Positions 1-4,400 of a DNA stretch of 5,825 nucleotides are shown here, piece by piece. The translations under genes and the position numbers were made by a program. The stretch's first letter is position 1, and each line of letters opens with the position of its first letter. Below the pieces are notes generated by a model. The model was given only the letters and a program-made list of their open reading frames with translations. It made no database searches and was not told where the DNA came from. This DNA is from Euryarchaeota archaeon UBA111 (GTDB lineage Archaea; Thermoplasmatota; Poseidoniia; Poseidoniales; Poseidoniaceae), in contig DAWS01000020.1 in NCBI GenBank assembly GCA_002506025.1, forward strand, positions 1,436 to 7,260, in the 5' to 3' direction.

Positions 1-116
1 CCAACCAACAATGCTAGCACACCTCTAGAGAGTTGTCTTCCGCGAGCTAACTGCCAAGTTGAGATACCGGACGGAATACCGACCAGCAACACCAGAATGA
101 CAGCTTCAATCAGCAG
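1..116 (-). CDS. Partial N-terminus of a membrane protein, probably the ABC permease partner of the upstream ATPase
   Basis: Only one minus-strand frame stays open from just after the ATPase stop to the window edge. It reads LLIEAVILVLLVGIPSGIS, then WQLARGRQ, then RGVLALLVG: a hydrophobic membrane-type segment, a short basic stretch and a second hydrophobic run. Its place immediately downstream of a LolD/MacB-type ATPase suggests the membrane subunit of the same transporter, but too little is visible to assign a family. There is no ATG in frame. A perfect AGGAGG sits at 129-124, seven bases before a CTG codon at 116-114, so I begin the feature there. A GTG at 92-90 and a TTG at 89-87 are the conventional alternatives, but they are badly spaced from the SD and would cut into the first hydrophobic segment. 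The C-terminal part lies outside the window. Confidence 0.5.
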   Translation of the reverse strand, partial: MLIEAVILVLLVGIPSGISTWQLARGRQLSRGVLALLV

Positions 117-118
117 TT

Positions 119-817
119 TTACTCCTCCTCTGACCCTCGCTCGTCACTAACTATCTGACCATCTTCCATGCGCAGAATTCGACTACACTGCTGAGCAACA
201 TCGCTGTCGTGAGTCACTAGCAAAAATGTTGTTCCGAGTTTTTTGTTGATGCTTTTGAGTAATTGCATGACCGTTTCAGAGGTGCCAGAATCTAAATTGC
301 CGGTAGGCTCATCGCACAATATTACCGAGGGACTGTGGACAATAGCCCTAGCGATTGCCACACGTTGTTGCTGACCGCCTGACAACTCACTTGGGCGGTG
401 ACTGCTGCGATCACCCAGACCAACTGCAGTAAGTGCCTCATGAGCAGTTTCTCTTGCTTGTGCAGCAGGTTTCCCAAGCATTAGCAAAGGCAACTCAACA
501 TTTTCAACCGCTGATAACACTGGTAGCAGATTAAAATCTTGAAATATAAATCCTAAATTCTCTGCCCGCATTCTTGAGCGCTCGTCATCACTGATGCCAA
601 ACAGCGGTTTTCCATTTAGCGTAACTCCACCCGATGTGGGCTCGTCGATCCCAGATAACACATTCAGTAACGTGGTTTTGCCGCAACCGGAGGGACCCAT
701 TATCGCGATTACTTCCCCTTCACTAACATCCAATGTGACACCTTTGACGGCTTGTATAGTAGACTCCCCTGATGGGTATAGTTTCCACAAATCATTTGCC
801 TGCATAACTGTCCGCAT
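119..817 (-). CDS. ABC transporter ATP-binding protein, LolD/MacB-type
   Basis: This is the nucleotide-binding subunit that hydrolyses ATP on the cytoplasmic face to power a membrane partner. All motifs are intact in the 232-residue protein: Walker A GPSGCGKTT (41-49), Q-loop Gln93 in IFQDFNLLP, signature LSGGQQQR (145-152), Walker B VILCDEPTGNLD (165-176) with catalytic Glu170, and switch His203 in LLVTHD. The FNLLP and DEPTGNLD forms are typical of the LolD/MacB/FtsE-like export family, which pairs with FtsX-fold permeases, and the size is normal. The gene following it on the same strand starts with membrane segments. I chose ATG 817: the family alignment begins about here, no SD is present, and a TATA-like box lies 24-31 bases upstream. 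ATG 805 (228 residues) is an alternative. A longer open frame to 907 would run antisense into moaD and is not believable. Family is certain; the substrate is unknown. Confidence 0.93.
   Translation of the reverse strand: MRTVMQANDLWKLYPSGESTIQAVKGVTLDVSEGEVIAIMGPSGCGKTTLLNVLSGIDEPTSGGVTLNGKPLFGISDDERSRMRAENLGFIFQDFNLLPVLSAVENVELPLLMLGKPAAQARETAHEALTAVGLGDRSSHRPSELSGGQQQRVAIARAIVHSPSVILCDEPTGNLDSGTSETVMQLLKSINKKLGTTFLLVTHDSDVAQQCSRILRMEDGQIVSDERGSEEE
122..129 (-). promoter_or_regulatory. Strong Shine-Dalgarno for the downstream membrane protein
   Basis: On the minus strand AGGAGGAG lies inside the last Glu codons of the ATPase gene, just before its TAA stop (121-119). It matches the usual anti-SD sequence and is well spaced (7 bases) from CTG at 116. 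It implies translational coupling of the next gene. A run of GAG codons could also create it by chance. Confidence 0.5.
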
Positions 818-840
818 AGTTATACTACAGAGGAACTGCG

Positions 841-848
841 TTGATAAA
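841..848. promoter_or_regulatory. Candidate bidirectional TATA box between the ABC ATPase and moaD
   Basis: TTGATAAA on the plus strand reads TTTATCAA on the minus strand. Its centre (about 844) is 27 bases from ATG 817 of the ATPase and 26 bases from ATG 870 of moaD. Both distances match the archaeal TATA-to-start distance for leaderless transcripts. The 52-base gap has no other strong A/T box and no SD for either of these start codons. Seen: sequence and spacing. Inferred: promoter function. Confidence 0.5.
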
Positions 849-869
849 CTACCGCTTAGAAGCACCGTT

Positions 870-1121
870 ATGGACGAACTTGAAGGACAGATGAGCGTCA
901 CTATCATTTGCTTTGGGCCGCTAAAAGATGCTCACGGCCGAGTTCAACAAATTGCTCTAACTAAACCAGTATCGTGTCGTGAATTAATCAATCGATTAGG
1001 TGCTGATGCATGGATAGATAATGGCCTGAAAGTGGCTGTCAATGGTGAATTTTGTGAATTGGATTCATTACTAATGCCTGGTGATGAATTGGCGTTGCTC
1101 CCACCGGTGTCGGGTGGATAA
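870..1121 (+). CDS. moaD: MoaD/ThiS-family ubiquitin-like sulfur carrier protein
   Basis: A small beta-grasp protein (83 residues) ending in LLPPVSGG. The terminal Gly-Gly and the preceding PPVSGG are the hallmark of MoaD, the small subunit of molybdopterin synthase. Its C-terminal glycine is adenylated by a MoeB/E1-like enzyme and loaded as thiocarboxylate to supply sulfur to molybdopterin. In archaea such proteins may also modify other proteins (SAMP-like). The mid-part VAVNGEFCELDSLLMPGDELAL is the usual MoaD/ThiS beta-strand and turn region before the tail. ATG 870 fits leaderless transcription from the box at 841-848. ATG 891 gives MSVTIICFG, closer to the usual family N-terminus, and has a short-spaced AAGGA at 883-887, so a 76-residue product is a real alternative. 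TatA downstream is a sensible neighbour because many molybdoenzymes are Tat substrates. MoaD is favoured over ThiS by the PPVSGG tail. Confidence 0.85.
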   Translation: MDELEGQMSVTIICFGPLKDAHGRVQQIALTKPVSCRELINRLGADAWIDNGLKVAVNGEFCELDSLLMPGDELALLPPVSGG

Positions 1122-1138
1122 ATGAAGATTTAACATCA

Positions 1139-1147
1139 CATTATAAC
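1139..1147 (+). promoter_or_regulatory. Candidate TATA box of tatA
   Basis: CATTATAACC contains a clean TTATAA core at 1141-1146 in the 73-base gap after moaD. A start of transcription about 26 bases downstream would fall near 1168-1170 and leave a leader of about 25 bases that carries the tatA SD. So tatA probably has its own promoter rather than relying only on read-through from moaD. Confidence 0.5.
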
Positions 1148-1183
1148 CGAAGAGTTCAACAGCAACCTCACTTAGCAGAACAT

Positions 1184-1188
1184 GAGGA
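1184..1188 (+). promoter_or_regulatory. Shine-Dalgarno of tatA
   Basis: GAGGA lies 6-7 bases before ATG 1195, good spacing that fixes the start of tatA. It contrasts with most other genes here, which have no SD and look leaderless. Confidence 0.65.
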
Positions 1189-1194
1189 ACGGAC

Positions 1195-1509
1195 ATGTTT
1201 GGCGGGCTTGGACCACTAGAAATCATCGTTTTATTGGTAATATTTTTTGTCTTATTTGGCGCTGAAAGATTGCCAAAAATGGCTAATGCTTTGGGGCGTT
1301 CCAAAGGTGAGTTCCAAAAAGGTCTCGACCAATCCACTCAAGCAATGAAGCTTGAACAGACCATTACAGACATGGATGCCGGTGGCAGGACTCCTTCTCA
1401 AGCATTAGCAGCTCGTGCCGAAGCTGTTGGCATTGACCCAACTGGTATGGATCCAGAAGAATTAGAAAAGAAGGTTACTGCCCTTGAGAGTCTTGAAACC
1501 GAGGAATAA
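1195..1509 (+). CDS. tatA: Sec-independent (twin-arginine) translocase subunit TatA
   Basis: TatA/TatE-type pore subunit of the twin-arginine translocase, which carries folded, often cofactor-bearing proteins across the cytoplasmic membrane with TatC. The 104-residue protein has the standard layout: a short N-terminus, one membrane helix (about 7-21, EIIVLLVIFFVLF), the FGAERLPK hinge (21-28) with the conserved Phe-Gly and Leu-Pro, then an amphipathic helix (about 25-43, MANALGRSKGEF). The tail from about residue 66 (LAARAEAVGI then GMDPEELEKKV) is charged and probably forms two short helices; this is not part of the TatA core. The start is set by an SD. No tatC is in the window. The stop codon touches the stop of nob1 on the other strand. 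Confidence 0.93.
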   Translation: MFGGLGPLEIIVLLVIFFVLFGAERLPKMANALGRSKGEFQKGLDQSTQAMKLEQTITDMDAGGRTPSQALAARAEAVGIDPTGMDPEELEKKVTALESLETEE

Positions 1510-2004
1510 TTACTGTTTTTTCCGTTTGAGCATCATTGCTGCACCACAAGAGGAACACTCCTTTACTGGGCCGGATTTACTCGAGTTGATACTTGGTGGA
1601 ACCGCCTCTGTTGCCCTACAACCAGTGCAACGAAGTTCCCACTGCCATACCTGCTTGGCGCCGGTAGTACCTACAGAGTGGGTTGTCAGACCAGCCATCT
1701 GCATTACATTCTGCATGCGATAATCATCGGTGTAAAGGGGCATATTCAATCCAATTGCCAACGCTAAAACATCTACATCGACAGCCGATAACCTCGGCAA
1801 GTCACCACTCGATGCGGCCTGTTGCTTGGCCTCATCTATCCAGTCCGGGGTAGGAACTCGCCAATCAATGTCAAGGCTACTGATGAGCATGTAGCGCTGT
1901 AAACTTACTTGCTCCAACTCGCTTTGTTGGCTGGTCGAGCATATTCCACCACTGAGCTCGGTGACTGGCCAGTAAAGCAAAGCCGCAGTATCTAGCACCC
2001 GCAT
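1510..2004 (-). CDS. nob1: NOB1-type ribosome-maturation endonuclease (PIN domain + zinc ribbon)
   Basis: NOB1 cleaves the 3' end of the small-subunit rRNA precursor in late ribosome assembly in archaea and eukaryotes. The 164-residue product has an N-terminal PIN nuclease domain: VLDTAALL with the first metal-binding Asp near residue 5, the SAVDVDVLALA helix with two Asp, and LYTDDYRMQNV with the paired Asp, the classic NOB1 TDDY-x-x-QN signature. A zinc ribbon follows, with cysteine pairs CTGC and CSSC about 20 residues apart, then a basic tail KRKKQ. Order and size fit archaeal NOB1 well. ATG 2004 puts the first PIN strand at the N-terminus; GTG 2013 would add three residues. No SD is visible. 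An A/T box near 2059-2064, read leftward, could start a transcript about 30 bases upstream. This gene is the best single pointer to an archaeal host. Confidence 0.93.
   Translation of the reverse strand: MRVLDTAALLYWPVTELSGGICSTSQQSELEQVSLQRYMLISSLDIDWRVPTPDWIDEAKQQAASSGDLPRLSAVDVDVLALAIGLNMPLYTDDYRMQNVMQMAGLTTHSVGTTGAKQVWQWELRCTGCRATEAVPPSINSSKSGPVKECSSCGAAMMLKRKKQ
1516..1521 (+). terminator. T-run, likely terminator of tatA inside the 3' end of nob1
   Basis: Six consecutive T lie 6 bases after the tatA stop. Archaeal RNA polymerase ends transcription at T-tracts without needing a hairpin. The run is also the antisense of the Lys-rich C-terminus of nob1, so it may be coding constraint only. 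Confidence 0.4.
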
Positions 2005-2055
2005 TGATATCACATGCTAACAATCAACCACATCAACCCACCGATTAGCCACACA

Positions 2056-2065
2056 TTCAATAAAT
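2056..2065. promoter_or_regulatory. Candidate TATA box of the DedA-like gene, possibly also used by nob1
   Basis: TTCAATAAAT is centred about 25 bases before GTG 2086, which fits a leaderless transcript for the rightward gene. Read on the minus strand the same site gives TTTATTG, which would place a nob1 transcript start near 2035 with a leader of about 30 bases. The rightward use is better supported by spacing. Confidence 0.4.
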
Positions 2066-2085
2066 CAAGACTAGACCATTGACTT

Positions 2086-2697
2086 GTGTCGTGGTATAGC
2101 AGCGTTCTGGATTTTATCCTTGAACGGACTAATTCAGGCGTGTTAGGATTAGTGTCCTTCACGGAGGCAATCATCCAACCACTTCCTCCCGACCTAGTCT
2201 ATCTCCCTATGCTGTATGACGCCATGAGCAACAAACCACTGGTTCTGTGGTATTTTCTCATCGTCACACTAAGCTCTGTTGCTGGTTCCTATGTAGGATA
2301 TCTTATCGGTCAAAGATGGGGTAGGCAATTACTTGATAAATTTGCCAAACCAAAGCATGTGAGGAAACTCGAGGCGTTGACGAGTAAATATGGCCGGGCA
2401 GGTATCTTCATTGCTGCTGTATCACCAATTCCCTACAAGGTATTTGGTTGGGTCGCTGGAATGGGTGAGATGGATAAGCGATCATTCATCGTTGCCGGAT
2501 TATTTGGCCGAGGATTACGGTTTGGTCTGGAAGCGTTACTCATCGGGATATACGGTAAGCGGGCATTGGATGCGATGAACACATTTCTCGATAATGAAAT
2601 TCTAATCGCTGTAGTGATGATTGCATTCATCGCCGTCGTTTATGCAGCTTGGCAGTGGTGGTCCAATCTCGGTGAAAGCCAGCAACAAGAAGGCTAA
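2086..2697 (+). CDS. YqaA/DedA-like membrane protein (VTT/SNARE-associated domain)
   Basis: An integral membrane protein of 203 residues, of the YqaA (COG1238) branch of the DedA/VTT superfamily. Members are linked to lipid flipping and envelope homeostasis; no precise substrate is known for this branch. Visible family features are Glu27 before PLPPD (32-36), the first re-entrant region; GSYVGYLIGQRWGR (67-80) with glycines spaced through the helix; SPIPYKVFGWVAGM (113-126), the second re-entrant Pro-rich segment; and GRGLRFGLEALL (141-152) with the conserved Arg. Hydrophobic spans lie at about 51-75, 105-126, 133-157 and 172-191. The start is GTG 2086: an in-frame stop (2080-2082) lies just upstream, and the next ATG would remove the first re-entrant region. 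No SD is present. It stands alone between nob1 (divergent) and a tRNA gene. Confidence 0.85.
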   Translation: MSWYSSVLDFILERTNSGVLGLVSFTEAIIQPLPPDLVYLPMLYDAMSNKPLVLWYFLIVTLSSVAGSYVGYLIGQRWGRQLLDKFAKPKHVRKLEALTSKYGRAGIFIAAVSPIPYKVFGWVAGMGEMDKRSFIVAGLFGRGLRFGLEALLIGIYGKRALDAMNTFLDNEILIAVVMIAFIAVVYAAWQWWSNLGESQQQEG

Positions 2698-2722
2698 CTA
2701 CCTTGCAATAGTCAGAATGCGA

Positions 2723-2733
2723 ATTGTTATCAA
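2723..2733 (+). promoter_or_regulatory. Candidate TATA box of the tRNA gene
   Basis: ATTGTTATCAA is the most A/T-rich stretch between the DedA-like gene and the tRNA. A start about 26 bases downstream would lie near 2755, three bases before the mature tRNA. The match to a TATA consensus is modest. Confidence 0.3.
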
Positions 2734-2757
2734 CGGGTGGTTGGTGGGCATGTTGTC

Positions 2758-2832
2758 GCTCGTGTGGTGTAGCCAGGTCCATCATTGCGGGTTTTCATCC
2801 CGTCGACCCGGGTTCGAATCCCGGCACGAGCA
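2758..2832 (+). tRNA. tRNA-Glu (anticodon UUC)
   Basis: The sequence folds into a complete cloverleaf. The acceptor stem is GCTCGTG (2758-2764) with CACGAGC (2825-2831), discriminator A 2832. The D arm contains GTGTAGCCAGGTCCATCAT, typical of archaeal tRNA-Glu. The anticodon stem GCGGG/CCCGT (2787-2791, 2799-2803, one G-T at its outer pair) encloses the loop TTTTCAT, giving anticodon TTC (2794-2796), which reads GAA and GAG. The T arm is CCGGG TTCGAAT CCCGG. There is no intron. The three bases after the discriminator are CCA (2833-2835), so the tail may be genome-encoded. Confidence 0.95.
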
Positions 2833-2855
2833 CCAAACGCATTACTGCGAGCCTG

Positions 2856-2866
2856 TTTTGACAAAA
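2856..2866 (+). terminator. Possible tRNA terminator: short T-run in a TTTTG-A-CAAAA palindrome
   Basis: Four T at 2856-2859, about 20 bases past the tRNA CCA, are followed by their mirror CAAAA. It is the only T-run soon after the tRNA. It is short, so the assignment is weak. Confidence 0.25.
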
Positions 2867-2942
2867 TTATCGCGGTAAATCGCAAATAGGCGCCCGGGAA
2901 AATACAATGATTTTTGCACCGCAAGGAAAAAAAATAATACAA

Positions 2943-2953
2943 TTTTTTAAAAA
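2943..2953 (+). promoter_or_regulatory. TATA-like box of the flavoprotein gene
   Basis: Six T followed by five A, centred about 27-28 bases before ATG 2976. It lies within a markedly A/T-rich stretch (about 2923-2960) unlike the flanking coding sequence. It supports ATG 2976 as a leaderless start and argues against coding from ATG 2907. Confidence 0.55.
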
Positions 2954-2975
2954 GTTATTAATCTGCCGCAAGGCC

Positions 2976-4121
2976 ATGGAAGAGGATTCTAACTCAAGTA
3001 TTACAGATGAAATCTACGATGTAATCGTTGTCGGCGCCGGTGCCGCTGGTGTTGGGGTCGGGATCACTCTGCAACATGTTGGAATCAAGAATTACGTAAT
3101 CGTCGACCGTGATACTGTGGGTGCATCATTTGCTGCTTGGCCCGCAGAAACCCGTTTTATTACGCCATCTTTTCCAAGTAACTCTATCGGAATGCTTGAT
3201 CTAAACTCTGTTGCTATTGGTGTTTCCCCTGCTTATAACATGCGAGTGGAACATCCTACCGGTGCAGAGTATGCAGAGCATTTGCAATCATTAGCGGATT
3301 ACTTTGAACTCCCAGTTATGGAGAACACCAATGTCAGTAGCATCGAAAAAGATGGGGACATATTTCATGTCGACACCGAAAATGGCACTATGAAGGCGAA
3401 GAATGTCATCTGGTCCGCAGGTGAATATCAGTATCCCTCTCTGACAGGCTTTAGTGGAGTTGAACACTGCCGACATACCGCTACTGTAGACAAATATGCC
3501 GACCTCGAGGGGGATAACTTCCTAATAATTGGTGGGTATGAAAGTGGCATAGATGCTGCTTATCATCTCGCAAGAAATGGCAAACAAGTGCGTGTCTTTG
3601 ACATGGAAGGACCGTGGGAAAGCGAAAGTTCAGACCCAAGTGTTGCTTTGTCTACTTATTCATTCGAGCGTATGCAACACGAAAATTTCGAACAGAATGT
3701 CAAGCTCCATGCTAACACAATTATCACACTAGTCAACCATGAAAACAATACCTATCAGATTACTACTGGCGACGGAAAGAAATTCGACTCTGATGTTCAA
3801 CCGCTGTTTGCAGGTGGCTTTGACGGGAGTCACAAGTTTGTTTCACATCTGTTTGAAATGCGAAAGGACGGATTCCCCGAAGTCAACGATAATGATGAAT
3901 CAACAATTGTTCCAGGTATGTATCTATGTGGGCCATCAGTGAGACATGATGGCCATATCTTCTGTTTTATCTTCAAATACCGGCAACGGTTTGCAATTGT
4001 TGCTCAAGCAATAGCCTCATCGCTCGGCTTGGAGACCGATGATTTTATTCAGGCTTACAAATCGTGGGGTATGTATCTAGACGATTTGTCTTGTTGCGGC
4101 CAGGAGTGCTTGACTTGCTAA
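2976..4121 (+). CDS. FAD/NAD(P)-dependent oxidoreductase with a C-terminal cysteine cluster
   Basis: A 381-residue flavoprotein with two dinucleotide-binding folds. The N-terminal FAD motif is VIVVGAGAAGVGVG (17-29, Gly20-x-Gly22-x-x-Gly25), with acidic Asp44 in VIVDRD ending the second strand. The second, NAD(P)-type motif is LIIGGYESGIDAA (183-195), a variant of GxGxxG. WSAGE (146-150) and MYLCGP (315-320) sit where related enzymes contact FAD. The layout resembles the CzcO/FMO and thioredoxin-reductase-like groups, but no redox CxxC is seen mid-protein. Instead the protein ends in DDLSCCGQECLTC, cysteines 373, 374, 378 and 381. I recall related flavoproteins with a similar tail but cannot give a reaction. 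ATG 2976 fits the upstream A/T box. The open frame extends to ATG 2907, but those 23 Lys/Phe-rich residues look like translated promoter. It appears to be transcribed alone. Confidence 0.85.
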   Translation: MEEDSNSSITDEIYDVIVVGAGAAGVGVGITLQHVGIKNYVIVDRDTVGASFAAWPAETRFITPSFPSNSIGMLDLNSVAIGVSPAYNMRVEHPTGAEYAEHLQSLADYFELPVMENTNVSSIEKDGDIFHVDTENGTMKAKNVIWSAGEYQYPSLTGFSGVEHCRHTATVDKYADLEGDNFLIIGGYESGIDAAYHLARNGKQVRVFDMEGPWESESSDPSVALSTYSFERMQHENFEQNVKLHANTIITLVNHENNTYQITTGDGKKFDSDVQPLFAGGFDGSHKFVSHLFEMRKDGFPEVNDNDESTIVPGMYLCGPSVRHDGHIFCFIFKYRQRFAIVAQAIASSLGLETDDFIQAYKSWGMYLDDLSCCGQECLTC

Positions 4122-4156
4122 ACAATAAAGAAGAATCTAACAACACCTCTTCACAC

Positions 4157-4164
4157 AAAAATAA
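4157..4164 (+). promoter_or_regulatory. Weak TATA-like box before the small membrane protein
   Basis: AAAAATAA is centred about 26-29 bases before the second and third in-frame ATG codons (4187, 4190) of the small gene. It fits those better than ATG 4178. The match is weak. Confidence 0.25.
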
Positions 4165-4177
4165 CTCACAAACTCGT

Positions 4178-4345
4178 ATGAGTAAGATGATGAGTATAGA
4201 ATGGCTTGGTCAAACCATTGCAAGTGGCTCTTGGATAATTAGCGTATTTGTCTACGGCTTATCTTCCACCGGAGATTATCTTCAATTGGTGGCTGCTTCC
4301 TCGTGGATGCTGTCTAATATTGCGGCTGTGATATCAATCAAGTAA
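4178..4345 (+). CDS. Small two-helix membrane protein of unknown function (55 aa)
   Basis: I do not recognise a named family. The product has two hydrophobic segments of membrane length: residues about 11-28 (GQTIASGSWIISVFVYGL) and about 35-53 (LQLVAASSWMLSNIAAVIS), joined by the short polar turn SSTGDY. Both helices contain Ser-x-Trp, giving a loose internal similarity (SGSWI and SSSWM). The N-terminus is short, and the protein ends in Lys. ATG 4178 is the first start of the sensible region; ATG 4187 and 4190 would give 52 or 51 residues. The open frame extends further upstream into the flavoprotein gene, but that part is Asn/Ser-rich and overlaps it, so it was left out. Two in-frame stops follow, TAA then TAG. 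It looks like a true gene because of its composition and two clean helices, but homology is untested. Confidence 0.6.
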   Translation: MSKMMSIEWLGQTIASGSWIISVFVYGLSSTGDYLQLVAASSWMLSNIAAVISIK

Positions 4346-4357
4346 TAGACCAGCGGT

Positions 4358-4383
4358 GTAATGGTTAAGGTAAATAACATTAC
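4358..4383. promoter_or_regulatory. Promoter of the GNAT gene with an imperfect dyad around the TATA box
   Basis: TAAATAAC at 4371-4378 is centred 26-27 bases before ATG 4401, the expected place for a leaderless TATA box. It is framed by GTAATGGTT (4358-4366) and AACATTAC (4376-4383), inverted repeats with one bulged base. AACCAT (4384-4389) also mirrors ATGGTT. Such a dyad could be a repressor site. The TATA call is reasonable; the operator idea is speculative. Confidence 0.4.
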
Positions 4384-4400
4384 AACCATGGAAGGTAATA

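Noticed and set aside
594..869. Long N-terminal extension of MoaD on the plus strand
   Set aside because: It is antisense to the well-supported ATPase gene; MoaD proteins are about 80 residues.
818..907. N-terminal extension of the ABC ATPase by 30 residues
   Set aside because: It would lie antisense to the first codons of moaD and over the shared promoter; the residues are Ser/Leu-rich with no family likeness, and the conserved ATPase begins at ATG 817.
1071..1337. 88-residue minus-strand open frame
   Set aside because: It covers the end of moaD, the tatA promoter and the tatA membrane helix in antisense; no recognisable domain.
1484..1723. 79-residue plus-strand open frame after tatA
   Set aside because: It is the antisense shadow of the nob1 zinc ribbon; the Cys and His come from the opposite strand's codons.
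2390..2630. Short frames on both strands inside the DedA-like gene
   Set aside because: The DedA-like frame has a clear family pattern throughout; the others have no domain and no start signals.
2621..2942. Frames on both strands across the tRNA gene
   Set aside because: They translate the tRNA and its flanks; the RNA structure fully explains this stretch.
2907..2975. 23-residue extension of the flavoprotein, possibly a signal or membrane anchor (IIQFFKKLLI)
   Set aside because: The Lys/Phe/Ile content comes from the T6A5 promoter stretch; the TATA-like box at 2943-2953 has ideal distance to ATG 2976, and the family starts near the FAD motif.
3291..3942. Short frames on both strands within the flavoprotein gene
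   Set aside because: Shadows of a well-supported coding frame with no features of their own.
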